Below, in pieces: positions 1 through 12,173 of a stretch of 64,000 bases of DNA; the stretch's first letter is position 1, and the number at the start of each line of letters is the position of its first letter. This DNA is from Hippophae tibetana (lineage: Eukaryota > Streptophyta > Magnoliopsida > Rosales > Elaeagnaceae): assembly GCA_037013495.1 (NCBI GenBank), contig CM072803.1, positions 56,867,627-56,931,626 of the forward strand, in the 5' to 3' direction. The notes beneath the pieces are model-generated. The model was given only the letters and a program-made list of their open reading frames with translations, made no database searches and was not told where the DNA came from. The position numbers and the translations under genes were made by a program.

Positions 1-660
1 CCTTTGAAGTTACAAGAGCCATTTATGAATACCTTCCACGTTGCCTCATTTTTTGTTACCACGGTACAATTGACTAATTGGGGAGTATATTCTTGTTTAG
101 TGCATACAACATTTGCTACGGCCTGTGCTTTGATGGATATTTGTGATTGGAATTTAATATCATATTATCCAAACTCAATGGAGATTTAGGCGAGCCTACT
201 AGAGACCTTTTACCTATTAAGAACATTCTTCAATGGGTATGAAGTCAAAATAATGACAATGTGAGATCTAAAATATTGTCTCAACTTATGGGCTACAAAC
301 TTGAGCATAAATGCTAATTTATCGACCATTGGATATCCTCCCTATGCATTTATTAGAACTTGACTGATGTAGTACATGAGGTGTTGGATGTTCTTTATTT
401 CTACCAATAATACAATGTTAATAGTTCGTGTAGTAACGATGAGGTAAATGCACACTAGCTCTCCTAGGTACAGGCTAGGAAGGGTAGAAGACTAGCCAAG
501 ATAGGCTTTTATGTTTTGAAAGGCATGCTCGCACTCCTCATTCCAAAAAACCAAATTAATTTTCCTTAATAACTTGAAAAGGAAAACATTTGTCGTTACA
601 CCATTATATGAATCTATTTACATTATGATTTTCCCATTCATTATTGGACACCCTTTAGAT
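1..660 (-). pseudogene. gypsy RNase H region, broken
   Basis: This is the continuation of the RT domain toward the left edge. Minus-strand frames contain pieces such as FKLLRKI, FWNEECEHAFQNIKAYL, and near the edge a segment like KFQSQISIKAQAVANVV, which matches the linker after RNase H in plant gypsy pol ('..IKFEPRTAIKAQALADF..' type). In a live element RNase H removes the RNA strand during reverse transcription. Several stops and frame changes interrupt it, so it is non-functional. Confidence 0.65.
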
Positions 661-1420
661 ATGATGGTTATTTCATGTTAACCAATGCTTGTATTTTGTT
701 GAGGTTTGCTTCGATTCTCCAAGTAGAGATGAGGTATCCCAAGAATTTCCCTGAATTTACACCAAATATATACTTCTTTGGGTTCAACTTCATTTTGTGA
801 CTCCTTATCACCCATAATACTTCATTGAGGTTAGAGATATGGCTCAAGAACTGCTTGGTCATGCCATCATGTCCCCCACTTATGCCTCTATATTTCTTAT
901 GAAAAGACCCTTGAACATTTTATTCACTAGTCTTTGGTAGGTCACTCATACATCCTTAAGACCGAAAGGCATTATTTTGTAGCTAAGGTTCCATCCTCAC
1001 TTATAAAGACCCTTTTCATCATCCTCGAGGTTCATGTGTATTTGATGGTAACCTATATATGCGAGGAAGCTCATTATGTCATATATTGCTATCACGTCAA
1101 TAGGCTAATCTATGCTCAAAAGGATATAACAATCTATTTGGCATATGAAATTCAAATCTATCAAAGCAGCACACATTCGAGGTGCCCTACATTACTTTGC
1201 AAAAAGAACCACATTTGATAACTAGGTTAGGTAATCTACTTCTCTTATAATATTGGTGTCTTTTAATAAACTAACCTATGCATGGATTACCTCATTTTTC
1301 TCCCTAGAGAATTTCCTCTTCCTTTGATTCACGAGCTTCTTACATGGGTCAAAATTTAGTCTATATGTTATAAGCTTGGTATTAATCCTTGGCATGTCTT
1401 CTGATTTCCAAGAAAATACA
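661..1420 (-). pseudogene. gypsy reverse transcriptase, broken
   Basis: The clearest open piece (668-862) reads MKLNPKKYIFGVNSGKFLGY and then an IEANLNKIQALVNM segment, the canonical finger/palm-to-thumb stretch of Ty3/gypsy RT. Upstream, in other frames, are YHQIHMNLEDDEK, the MPFGLK motif (about 960-975) and VTYQRLVNKMF. Further right (about 1305-1405) EDMPRINTKLITYRLN and a PCKKLVNQRKRKFS stretch match the RT N-terminal leader. I could not find the catalytic YVDD box in readable form; the expected place, near 870-900, reads as a degenerate sequence. Several frameshifts are needed to connect the pieces. Confidence 0.8.
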
Positions 1421-1559
1421 TCCAAATTCTTTTAGACGAAGTCGACAAGAGGGCTTTTGTTTACACTATTTAGGCTCAACTTTACTTTAAGTGTTTGACT
1501 TTCCCCATCCCCAAATTCAACCAACTCTACCTCATCAACCCTAATCATTCCCACAAGTG

Positions 1560-2040
1560 ACATATTTGATCACTCTCGACCATGTCAAGTAGTTATTAGT
1601 TGGTATTTTAAATTGATCTGTTTTATGGATATATTGTAACAACTACACACCTTTTCTTGTTAATCTCGAATTTCCATAACTCCATCCTTGGTAAGGTACT
1701 TTACTACTTGATGATAAGTAGATGTGATAGACCTCATTTTTTTATACATAGTCTTCCCAGTATCAAATTGTAATGCACTGATGGATCCACCACCACAAAG
1801 TTTCAATCACAACAGTTCCTTTCACCATTCCGCGCAACTTGATTGTTCTCAAGGCATACGTTATACTACTATTGAACCATACAAGGGACATTTATTTTTT
1901 CAAAATTTCTTCATCATTTATGCCCAGAGCATGAAGGGTGGAAAAGAATAGCAGGTCGACGAACTTCCCATGTCATCCAATAAACAACGTAAGTTATATG
2001 GACCAACTCTCAAAGTTATGACTAGAGGGTCTTCATAGGG
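1560..2040 (-). pseudogene. gypsy aspartic protease region, broken
   Basis: Minus-strand frames contain LYGSIVV and later ITSTYHQVVKYLTKDGVMEI followed by CSCYNISIKQ. In intact plant gypsy elements this is the end of the retropepsin domain ('STYHQ.vKFPT..GV.EIRGDQ..ARsCY'). The catalytic D-S/T-G triad is not readable. The segment sits between gag and RT, as expected for the protease that would cut the polyprotein. Confidence 0.6.
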
Positions 2041-2689
2041 GGAGATTACTTCATCTTCTTCATTAAATGTTATTAGGGTAATGGAGTACTTTCTCTATAG
2101 GCTACACAATCCAATATCAATTTCATTCGATGCTTCCCTGGCATATATTTTTCAAGCATTACTAGACTCACTGTTCAAGCCAGGTCTTCCATGGATAAAG
2201 TGGATTATACAAACATTTTCATCTACTTAGGAAACCTTCCTTCTATATCAAGCAACAACTATTTAGGATGCTTCTTTAATTAGCCTGACCTTATTTCTTT
2301 GATTACCACCACCCATTAGATCACCGAGGTATCCTTTTGATAACATCTTTTTGATTTCCTTTTTTTAATGTCAGTAATCCCTAGTGTTTTATCCGATTTC
2401 TTTATGGAATGTGCACCATTTGGTGGTGTCTCTGTTTGGTGTATTCATATCCAGTATCATATCAACCCTTGATTTACTTAAGGTTTAAAAGCATTCAAAA
2501 TAGAGGAAGGGTACTTTGATTGACAACCTCTTCGATGACACATCTCTTTCAGTTGGTTTGTGCTATAGAGAGGTGCTCGAATCAATCGGGTTTGGCCAGA
2601 CTAACTCTCAATGGAGATCCTATATGGAGTTAAAGTGACCTTCCTTATGGTCCTGGATTCCACTTCCAAGAGTTTCCATGTTTGGAATT

Positions 2690-3330
2690 CTTTCCTGTAA
2701 ATCTTTTATCATTTTGGTATTCCAATAATCTAGTCCTTTTTGGACTCAACTCTTTTTTTTTTCCTTTTATGACCTAGGTATGGTTGAACTCTATTTGTTG
2801 ATCAGTTTCAAATCCCTTTCCAGATTAATGAAATTATGTGCCTATTTATAGGCTTCTTGTATAGTCTAGGGGTACCATTTTTGTGAGTTTGGTGAAAAGG
2901 TCAAAACTTCTTAACATTCCTCTCCTAAATGCCTGATTGGCGATAGAGTTTGGGCAATTAGATATTTATATCTTCTTCTCACAAAATCTAGGCAGTGATA
3001 GTCCTTCTTCAAGGGCTTGTTATTGGCATAATAATTCACGAACAATCTAACTAGTTTAGCGAAAGAAGTGATACTGTTGGGCTTTAGATCACTGAATCAT
3101 TTGTTAGCCAAATCATGTAGAGTAGGTAAAAAGGATTTGCATTGCATTGCATCCCTTTTGTCTTGAGGCATATTGATGGGATACATAATAATTTTGAAAA
3201 GGAGTATATGGGTGATAAAGTCCTTCATCCTATTATAGCCTATACATTTAAGAGATAAGAACTTATTAGGGGTTCACTAAGTTCGATTGCTTTCAAAAAG
3301 GGAGAATCTACCAATTGTTTACACACTATA
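2690..3330 (-). pseudogene. gypsy gag (Retrotrans_gag-like), broken
   Basis: Minus-strand translation gives AMQCKSFLPTLHDLANK, then FSDLKPNSITSFAKLVRLFV, NYYANNKPLKKDYHCLDF and VRRRYKYLIAQTLSPI. This matches the Retrotrans_gag pattern in which a Trp/Phe-rich capsid helix is followed by 'L.p.SI.sF..L...F...F' and a Lys-rich loop. The homology probably extends, weaker, to about 3.95 kb, where a charged coiled-coil-like stretch is readable. Stops are frequent. The product would have been the capsid protein. Confidence 0.65.
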
Positions 3331-4059
3331 TCTAGATCAATTTAAGCTTTCCCCATATTTTATTTCTTTATTTTCTCATCCAAGGCCAACACTTTTTTCT
3401 ACCACAACAAATTTTCTTCAAATGCCACGTTGGGTAGCCCTATGGGAAATGCACCTTCGCTTTGGGCCACTTGGGTTACAATCAGTCTTTGGTACACCTG
3501 ATCACCAGCCATGTTTTCTTGATCATGCAACTCTATATTCCTTTCATGTTCAAACAATATTCTATTGATTTCTTCATCTTCATCCTATACTATTCATGCA
3601 TTTTAATGACCGGGACTGAGTTTAGGTTACACAGGGAGCTCCTGACTCATTACTTCGACTTGCCTCCTTAGCTTTAGGTTTTTTCTCCTCATCTCATTTC
3701 GTATATCCTCTATAGATTTCCTCATATCTAGAAATTGTGAGAGCAACTCTTGATTCAGATTTACCACCTTGACAACATCGTTACTTTTGTCCTATACAAC
3801 CATCTCCTCTGACACTGAGGCATTATTAATGCCAACTTTGACTTGTTGACCCATTAGCATGTTCTTTTCAAAGGCTTTAGTTTCAACCATGATTTTTAGC
3901 ATTTTTCTTGGTAGGTGAGTTCAATCTAAATTATTGATAATTCCAAGGAAATATGAGGGATCAAATTCTATTGTGTCTTACAATTTGAGCCCCACATTGG
4001 ACTCCTTAATGTTGGAGGGCTTACAAGTGTCTGTTTTAAAACATACATTTAAATAATCA

Positions 4060-7000
4060 CAATTTATTAAATACATTTGATCTTCACCCTAACAATACAT
4101 ATACCAATCCGATTTGCTAATCGTTAGAAATATGTAGGACATGTCCAAACATCTTACAATTATGAATATTCAAGAGCTTAAACAATAACACCTTACCCTC
4201 AAATCAAAATTCGAACATTTAACTAAATCTATTAAGTCTTTCAAGAAAGACATGAACAACATAATGGGGGCTAAATAAAGGAAATGTTCTGAATCGAGAT
4301 GAATTTTTTTTCTTCAACTATTGTCATCAATGAACAAGCAAAATGATAAGGTAGTTGATGAATCCTATATGGCCCAAAATCTTTGCCAAATCCATAGTCC
4401 ATGTTGGTTTGTAATCTTTCACAAATATCATTTGTAAACAAGTGAGAGAATGAGGATACTTGTTCAGAGATTACAACCCTAAAACCAAAGCAAAAAGAGA
4501 AAAAATATATTTTTTCGAAGATTTCTATCATGATGAAATTCTTAGTGACAATTTGTCCACTTCTAATGATGCCTCCTATTCAGAAAAAATTACTTTAGTC
4601 ATCTTCACTTTTGATGATATTTGTCTCGATATAAATTAGTTCTTTGGCAAAAAAAAAAATATCTTTTATAAATTTTTTGTACTACTCAAATCAAGCTTGT
4701 AATGTCAACTAATGATGAGTGCCTTGTTACGTAGTCATCTCAATATGATTAACTATAAGTGTGCATCCTTTTCATCTTTTTTGAAGTTTCAATTATTGAT
4801 CCATGACTCTAAACTCATCAGAGATCAAGTTTTTTTTTCAACGAGGGAGAATTAATCAAATCCAACAATAAATCCGTTGGAATTTAATAGTCATCAATTA
4901 TCTAGTATTTAAATTTATTTATCTAATATTTGAATTTATATTTATATGTTGATTATTTAGATTATTATTAGTTATTTTATATTTATATAATTTATTATTT
5001 TAATCTTGTAAATAGGACCTAATATTATATTTATTTCTCATACTTGAATTATAAATTGAAATATTAGTTTTTTCATTAATGTTTTTGTTTTATATTCCCT
5101 AATTTATATTCTTCAATTTCCTAACCTTATTTAGTGTGAAACTTCTCCCCTTTCGTATATATTATTACCCCTTTTGTCTATTTTTCTATTTGTTCTACAT
5201 CACATATATTTTGACCAATTGCAATCTTACATGTTATTAACAATAGTGTAAGTCACAACTCATTTAAGTTGTAATGTTTAGCATGGATAATTATATCTTA
5301 AAACCATAGTAATCACAATTGTTGAATTATAAGTATTTGGTCTAATGTATATAACTAATACTTATAAAAAATTATAAACATATAAAAATAATATTAATCT
5401 TTATTCTAATAACTTAATAAGACTTTTTTATACAAGTAAAATGCATCACAAATGATATATCTTAATAAAATGATTGGTCATACTAATACATACAATTGTT
5501 TCATGCAAAAACTTTCGAAAGGCAATTTTTAAATTTAACGTACCATAGATTTAAAAGGTGCAATAAATTTTGAAATCAGAGTGTTACGAGTTACGATAGC
5601 ACACATGAATCTTACATTTAATTAACAGTGATAATATCAAAATTATATATATTAGCACGCATGAATGTTTTTATATTCTATGTTATTAAATTTAAATAGT
5701 GTTGATTCTTTAACTATTTTAAATAGTATTTCTTTATTTTTAATCAAAATTAACTCCATCTATTCAAAAAAATTCAAAAGGATATTCTTAATTTTTTTTA
5801 AAATACAATTGAAAGAGAAATTATGATTATATTTTCCACCAAATAAAAAATATTCATTATATGAATATTTATTTTATAATATGTAAAAATATTTATAAGT
5901 GACATAATATTTATTTATAATCACCAAAACAAATTTATGAATTTTATTTTTTAATCTTATAATTAATTCCAATTTAGTATCATTATTGTTAAATAAAATT
6001 ATTATTAATGAAAAATTGTAACAATAATATTTTAAATTATAATTATTTTGTCGCTATCAATTATAATAAATATATAATTTTGATTTTTAATTCTAACTTT
6101 TTATATCATTTTTAAATTTTTTTTAACCCCGGATGATTAGTGATAATGTTAATGTATAGGCACACAAAAATGAAAAATAAAATTGAAGTATTTTAGTTAT
6201 TATTATATGGGATTCGATATCTTTGTTAATGTATTAGTATTCTTCATATCTATTAATGTCATCAAAATGTTTTATTTTAATATTCTAATTTAATTATTAG
6301 TATTTCTTTTAAATATTAAATTTTAGTTGCTATTATTTTTTTAAAAAACATTCTTACATATTCCCTAGTTTAATTTAATATGTAGGATATATGTGTACCA
6401 ATTTTGATCAATGTGGAGCAAACACCATTCTAAAGAGCTAAAATATGTAACAATATTTGAATTCAGATATTAAAATAATTTTTTTTAATAATATAAGACA
6501 TAAAAAATATTAATTAGATTGATAATAATAAATTAAGGATAAATTACTATACCATATTGAATGAATTAAGTATAATTATATTAGAATGAGTTATATTATA
6601 ATTATTCTATATAGTTTTTGGTGATAACTTGTATAATATATTCAGATAAAATTGATAATAATTAATATTTAAAATATTATATATAGTTTTCTTACCTATC
6701 AAAATAAATTTATTGTAAAAATTTATTTAAATCAATATTTTTATATTTTTATTACATTTTTGACTTGCATTTTTTAATTACATTTTTAAAAAATATTTTT
6801 AATTTAATATTAAAAAAAAGATCAAGATATATAATTTTAAAAATTAAATTTTAAAGAGACTAAATAAAATATTTCTTACGGTATAGACTCAGATCCAGTA
6901 CTGATATTAAATTTTTATATAATTGTACAATTTTTATTCGGTATAATATAATCTTACTTCACTTCAAAATACATAACTATACAAAAATTTTAAGATAAAT

Positions 7001-7090
7001 TTTTTAATAATGGGTAATAAACATGTCTTAATAGAATCAACTGACATCATAAAGAAAAAAAAAATATTCTACTCAAAAACCAAATTAAGA
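4060..7090. other. AT-rich intergenic DNA, no gene seen
   Basis: The stretch is strongly AT-rich, especially 4900-7000, with many homopolymer runs. The longest open frame (4271-4531, minus) has no recognisable motif and low-complexity composition. Around 4280-4640 the plus strand has short readable pieces in shifting frames, perhaps an old element's leader, but nothing I can name. I see no TIRs, LTR ends, tRNA or promoter signal that I would defend. Confidence 0.6.
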
Positions 7091-7112
7091 CAGGACAAAG
7101 TAGGCAATTAGA

Positions 7113-7271
7113 AGCCACTCTGATTCCCCTGAATGAAGGCCAGTAGTGGTTTGATAATGTGGGTGATTATCAGATTAAATGCTTGCGTAGATACTAGGCA
7201 GAGTTGGAAGCTGCAAATGATAACTTGGAAATTGCTGATGATGAAAGTAACGAGTTTGGTATTGCTGCATA
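7113..7271 (+). pseudogene. Short acidic peptide-coding fragment, origin unknown
   Basis: One frame reads through 7113-7271 with two TAG codons and a TAA end. The last 24 codons (AELEAANDNLEIADDESNEF and a GIAA tail) look like real acidic, helical protein rather than random AT-rich translation, and both TAGs could be CAG glutamines. I do not recognise the parent protein. It may be the last exon of a decayed gene or a fragment carried by the neighbouring repeat. Confidence 0.3.
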
Positions 7272-7309
7272 ATATTGCTAAATGCCACGTCATCATTCAT
7301 ATTAAATTA

Positions 7310-7662
7310 AGATTTTATACCACTGAATTTTGAGATTGCTTTAAAAATACTATCGAACTTGCTTTCGTATCATTAAATTTTACAATTATTATAAAATATC
7401 ATTAAATATTTTTTATTACTTTCATACTATTAAACTTTGTAAAATATTACAAAAACGTCATCGTCGTCAATCAATAAACAACAAGTTACACATATATTGA
7501 TAGTATTTTTGTTATATTTACAAAGTTTAATGGTATAAAAACAATAAAAAAATTTGATAGTTTCTTTAATAACATTTGTAAAGTTTAATAGTATAAAAAT
7601 AATAAATAAAAGTTTGATTATATTTTTGTAACAATCTACAAAGTTAAATGGTAATAAAATCT
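7310..7662. repeat. Foldback (inverted-repeat) element with internal sub-repeats
   Basis: The left end begins AGATTTTATACCA and the right end, read on the other strand, begins AGATTTTATTACCA. Both arms then contain repeated modules built on 'atactATTAAACTTTgtaaa...ttacaaaaat', facing left in the left arm and right in the right arm around a centre near 7470-7495. The same module also occurs two or three times within an arm. This is the layout of a MITE-like or foldback element. A 13-bp direct repeat (CATCATTCATATT) lies at 7291-7303 and 7684-7696, just outside the arms. No coding capacity. Confidence 0.6.
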
Positions 7663-7797
7663 ATTTGTTTTTCATATTATTTTCATCATTCATATTTAGA
7701 TTTTAGATAACATGGGACATTCGTAGTGATTCTTTGAGGTTCATCTAATTTCTTATGAGTCTCCATAATAGCAATATTAACCGTTTCTCTAGGTTTA

Positions 7798-8238
7798 TCA
7801 TTTATTTAGGAGGGAGAGCTCAACACTTACATGTGCTTCTAATCTTTCAACAAATGTGACCAATTGGCTAATTTGAGCGTAAAAGTTTTTGATAGCAACA
7901 TTTTTGTCTTGCCAAAACCTGAGTGATTCTTGTTGGATCTTGATAATATCTTGTTGGAATTGAGCAATGTTGGATACTATCGTATTTATCAAATCCTTTA
8001 ATGATTTAATTTGAGTGATTGGAGTTAGTTGTGAAATTGGGAATGAAAAATTAGGCGTAATGTTGAAACTTTGTAGGATTTCTACATGAATAGCTTGGGT
8101 ATTGATGATTCTATCATCCTGTATTATACATCTTAGAATATAGATCATACCTAAGCATCTTACTTTTAAATCCACCCGTGGCATTAACGTAGTCTCAATT
8201 GTCTTATTGGTGCTCAAAGTAGGGTGTAGAAAATCCAT
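7798..8238 (-). CDS. 146-codon ORF, possible C-terminal part of a Transposase_32-type plant TE protein
   Basis: The frame is open for 146 codons in AT-rich DNA. The N-terminal third (MIYILRCIIQDDRII, then NTQAIHVEILQSF) resembles the 'm.yiL..ii.g..ini..iI...i' helix pair of the 'putative plant transposon protein' domain (PF20167). The C-terminal half is a long amphipathic helix (IAQFQQDIIKIQQESLRFWQ and onward), like the coiled-coil tails of those proteins. An A-rich leader-like tract follows on the right, as in the Tat-type elements elsewhere in this window. The function of this domain is not established. Could also be an unrelated remnant. Confidence 0.35.
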   Translation of the reverse strand: MDFLHPTLSTNKTIETTLMPRVDLKVRCLGMIYILRCIIQDDRIINTQAIHVEILQSFNITPNFSFPISQLTPITQIKSLKDLINTIVSNIAQFQQDIIKIQQESLRFWQDKNVAIKNFYAQISQLVTFVERLEAHVSVELSLLNK

Positions 8239-8319
8239 TGTATGTAAGATATAATGCTTTTATATATATATTTATGTTCCCTAATTGATATTCAACACTT
8301 TAAGAAAAAAGTTAGTAGC

Positions 8320-8620
8320 CATAAATAAATAGATAAATAAAATAAAATAAATAAAATAAAAATAAAAATAAACTAAACTTAAAATTAAATAAATAAATCT
8401 AAACTAAAAATAAAACTAAAAGTAATAAAATAAAGAAAATAAATAAATTTACATAAATAAAGAAAAAATAAATAACTAAAAACTAGCAATTTATTGTAAC
8501 TCTAAAAAGTAAATAAAAATTATAATTTTTTTTGACTATAAATAAAAAAACTAAAATAAAAATAAAAATAACCAAAATATAATTTTTTATTTTTAATAAA
8601 TTGTTTTCTAATTTTTTTAT
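8320..8620. repeat. A-rich simple-sequence tract (AAATA/AAAT type)
   Basis: The plus strand is almost entirely A and T with AAATA/AAATAAA units. It is very like 16540-16740, which is the leader of a minus-strand Tat-type element, so it may mark the leader of another decayed element whose first ORF is 7798-8238. Confidence 0.5.
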
Positions 8621-10175
8621 TTTTATTTTTATATATATTTATATTTTATTTTTATCGTTATTAATATTATGTTGTTATATTTAATTTTCAATTTAAAAAA
8701 AAAACTCCATCTTTAATAAATAAGAGTTTGTTTTTAAAATCCTCTACATTAAAGATTCAAATAGAATAATAATTGTAGGATCATTCTACACCACTAGTAT
8801 GTATTGTGAATCAACAAATACATATCCTATTTTCCTATTCTTTGATTTTATTAATTTATAGAAATTCAAAAAAGTAAATATCTCCACCTATTTTTATAGA
8901 TTCGTTGAATTAAACAAACTTTTAATCTAACTCTTTTTAATAGATAACCTAAATGAATAGTTGAATAAAATCTTATATGTTATATTATATATTGCAATTC
9001 ATGTTTAGCTCTTTGAAATCACCCATAATTAATTATAAAATTAGCTATTCATAGTAAACCATAAATTAAAAAAATTATTCATGAAAACAATAAATGAAAG
9101 GGGAAGAAATCTTAGGATTTATGTTCTTGAATATGATTTTCAATTTTTTTAATTTCTTCTTGAATTCTTTTATTTTCAATTGTTGCCTCCAACTTTATTT
9201 TATAATTATCATATTTTTTAATCTTTTCTTAATTTTCATACGATTTTGTTACTGCATCCATTTTATGGGGTGTCGTTTGTATTTATATTGAACAAATTGA
9301 TATGTTTTTGAGTTATATTAGGACTAGTGATATACAAAAATCATGCAAATTCATGGCACAAAACTCATACGTTGATGAGATATATGTATGCCCCATGTCA
9401 ACTTGTGAGATTAGGAGTGAATAGTACATGTTACTGAGAGTTGGAGCTCACGTTTCTGTTTTTTATCCAAGTGCATCCACTGGTATTTTTAAGTACATTC
9501 ACATGTCAAATAAAATCATAAAACTCCAAAAAAGAAACTCTAGAAAATGAATATTTGCTCAAATAAAAATTAAATAATTTTAGCTCATTATAATAATAAT
9601 ATATATATAAATATAAAGGAATTGATATATAAAAATATGTATCAAATATCACTTACGAGTGCACAAAGCTAAGGTAATATAAAAAATGATTTTGTCGAAT
9701 TCGATTTTGGTGTGCTAAGTCATCTATTTCCTTTCTAAATTAATCCACTTCTCAAATAAAAATCATAAAAACTCAATAATAATCCCAAAAAAATAAATAA
9801 TTTTAACTCGTTATAATAATAAAATACATATAAATGTAAATAAATTGATATCAAAAAATGTATATAAAATAGTACTTGCCAAATTCCTCATCACCTACTC
9901 TTTGCTAGTTCTCGAGTAAATTCAACACCCATGGTTGAAAGAATAATTTTTTTGATATTTTATCTCAGGAACTTAATAATATTGTGATTTTAAATTGTAA
10001 TAAATGTTATTTATTGTCTCTAATTATTCTTTTGCTCTAGCTACTATATAATAATTATGCTGAAAGTGTGTGTGTGATGTAGCATTAGTTAGTTATGATG
10101 AAATCATGTAGCTTCAATAAGTTAGAACATTATTCCTCCTTATAAAACATTACTACTATTTTTAGATTTAACTTG
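8621..10175. other. AT-rich spacer with a diverged tandem repeat
   Basis: No gene is visible. Two imperfect copies of a segment containing 'aaataattttaRctcRttataataataa' and 'aaattgatat..aaaaatgtat' lie at about 9530-9660 and 9770-9880, a spacing of roughly 225 bp. The stretch ends at the GGTAC target duplication (10176-10180) of the outer copia element. Confidence 0.5.
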
Positions 10176-10180
10176 GGTAC

Positions 10181-11443
10181 TGAAATTTTTTAGTTACAAA
10201 TCTAATTAACTAGAAGGATGAATAAGTAATTAATCAAATTATGCTAAATTAAAATTTCATAAATGGAAAGACATGCAATAGTGTATAAATAAAATAAAGT
10301 GAAAATAAATAAGTATTGACCCATGATATTTTGGGTGGAAACAACTTAGGTCATAACAATAATCGAGGAAAACCATCAGTCCATTGGACCACCTAACTAT
10401 CCACTATGAAAATAATGTTCAATTACAATGACAGGACTTAAGAAACTCATTACAAATAATACCCCTAAGTAATCTACTTACAAGTCATCACTTCTTTCAA
10501 AGTTTCCAAGGAGAAAGGTGTACATATTTGGACCAATGTTATGATAAACTTGAGTCACACTAGTTATCAAACCCGTTTAGTTGTCACTTGAAAATTTAGC
10601 ATAATAATACAAATGCAAGGCTTGTCCTAGAGTAGATTGAATATTGAAAAACCCTAGTTAGATGATAACCAATAAAACAACATCAACTAGGAAACTCTAG
10701 AAAATAAGATGAAGCACATGATCATAAAATTAATAGGCTTGTTAATCAATCAAACATACTTTCAAAATGTTTGATAGATTAATCAAAAAAAGAATCCTAA
10801 CAAAATATGATTTTGATTTTCCAAAACAAATTGAGAGAGAGAGATAGCTTATGATAAAAAAATTTAAAGCCATTATGGTTGGGAGAATAGAAGGAAAAGG
10901 GTTTGTTTAAATAGAAAATATTGAAGTCCTAATGCTAGGTCAAAGGCCAATTATCAACTTGCCCAAAAAATAAGCCTTAGAGTAGTAAATAATGGGGAAA
11001 ATATAGTAATTGAAAAGTTTGGCTAAAATGAATAATTAGGTTAAAGTTGAAACCCTCCCTGCTTGATCAATCAAACTAATAATGTCCATCGATTGAAACC
11101 CTTTTTGATTGATCCAGGTAACAATTAATAAAAACCCAAGATCAGATAGATCAAATATGATTGATTCAGTCCCTCGATCGATCGAACCCAACTTTAATGA
11201 GTCTATCCCAATTTTTAAATAAACCCAAGATGACTTAGATCATACATAATCAATACTCGATCAATCAAGCAACATATATACTAAATGTTCTTATGTTTCT
11301 AATATGAAATATAACATGCTTAAGAACAAGAGTATACTTGGAATATTTTTACTTGAAGCTCGAAAGTTTCTTTGGCTTGAATATAGACTTTAAAAATACG
11401 AAACATTTTGTTCACAATATTATCAACACTCATAATTCTTATA
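10181..11443 (-). repeat. 3' LTR of the outer copia element
   Basis: 1263 bp, TG...TA (CA mutated to TA). It matches 23201-23780 in its first part (shared words: 'catgatattttRggtggaaacaa', 'ctatgaaaataatgttcaa', 'cccctaagtaatctactta') and 41854-42637 in the rest (shared: 'cctaacaaaatatgattt', 'attaggttaaagttga', 'ctaaatgttcttatg'). Immediately right, read on the minus strand, is a purine-rich AAAGAGAGATAT tract, the expected polypurine primer next to a 3' LTR. The LTR is unusually rich in TGATYGATYRA-like words at 11060-11280. Confidence 0.85.
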
Positions 11444-11849
11444 ATATCTCTCTTTGGCATATTCGTGTGACAAAACTTGCCTATCTACATCACACTCATA
11501 AGAAAAACAAATTACATAGTGGAATTATCCTATAATCCTGTAAAACCATCTTCGCTTAAATCTTGATAGCTCATGCGTACACTAAAAAATAAAAACACAA
11601 ATAGACACATAATTTGTCTCAAAAGACTCACTATTATTAATTCAGTGTAGATATAGACAAAAAAGTGAACAATCAGACATAAGCACTAAGTAACAACAAA
11701 ATAGAAAATTTGAGTATTACTCCTCCTATGTGACATCTTGATTAGAATAGAACACTCAATGTGTTCTACCCTATTTTCAATCTCTCCCATTTATATATTT
11801 CTTATATTAAATTTTCCCTTTTGTTTCATACAAATAAGAAGTAATGATT
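11444..11849 (-). other. Short interval between copia 3' LTR and the inserted Tat-type element
   Basis: The leftmost bases hold the copia polypurine tract. The rest shows no readable protein. 11560-11840 has a minus-strand TATAAATGGGAGAG-like core and may belong to the R/U5 part of the neighbouring LTR, but it does not match the other LTR copy, so its origin is open. Confidence 0.4.
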
Positions 11850-12173
11850 GATAGGAAAATAGTAGAGTGACACGTGGCAGAATGAATTCAGTGGGGAAAT
11901 CAGAGCTTGATGTGTGGCATGAGTATTGATCAAGCAATGAGCTCAGAATGAGTATCATGTTGACAAGTGGGATGACGCTGCATTGTACAGTAGATGAAGC
12001 ATTTTACGATACGGCCGCTTCGCTTGCGTAGTACCCACATGGCTTACTCCGTCCATAACAATTTTAAAAAAATCCAAATAAATATATTTTCACCCATTTT
12101 CACTAAAAAGTTTATATTTTAATATTTTTAACCTTAAAAAAGTGCACTGATGACTATTATCATAGAGTCATCA
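11850..12173 (-). repeat. Partial 3' LTR (U3 only) of the Athila/Tat element
   Basis: Matches the 5' LTR at 17820-18247, with shared words TGATGACTCTATGA at the start and, on the plus strand, CATTTTACGAT, the CCCAC[A/G]TGGCTT stretch and GAGTGACA[C/T]GTG. Similarity stops near 11850. A G-box core (CACGTG) lies at 11871-11876. Confidence 0.7.

Larger units (their letters stand above)
1..3950 (-). mobile_element. Decayed Ty3/gypsy retrotransposon, cut by the left edge
   Basis: Read on the minus strand, the order from right to left is gag (about 3.3-2.7 kb), protease (about 2.0-1.56 kb), reverse transcriptase (about 1.42-0.66 kb) and RNase H (0.66 kb to the edge). That is the Ty3/gypsy order. 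The wording of each domain resembles plant gag-pol elements of the Tat/Athila side. Every domain is broken by stops and frameshifts, so the copy is old and inactive. The integrase and 3' LTR lie outside the window, and I could not locate a 5' LTR to the right. Family assignment is by motif reading only; the order of domains is the strongest support. Confidence 0.85.

Noticed and set aside
11338-11535. Plus-strand ORF with SLWHIR, reminiscent of the copia pre-integrase LWHxRLGH box
   Set aside because: It crosses the LTR end (11443) and the polypurine tract on the wrong strand; the resemblance is three or four residues.
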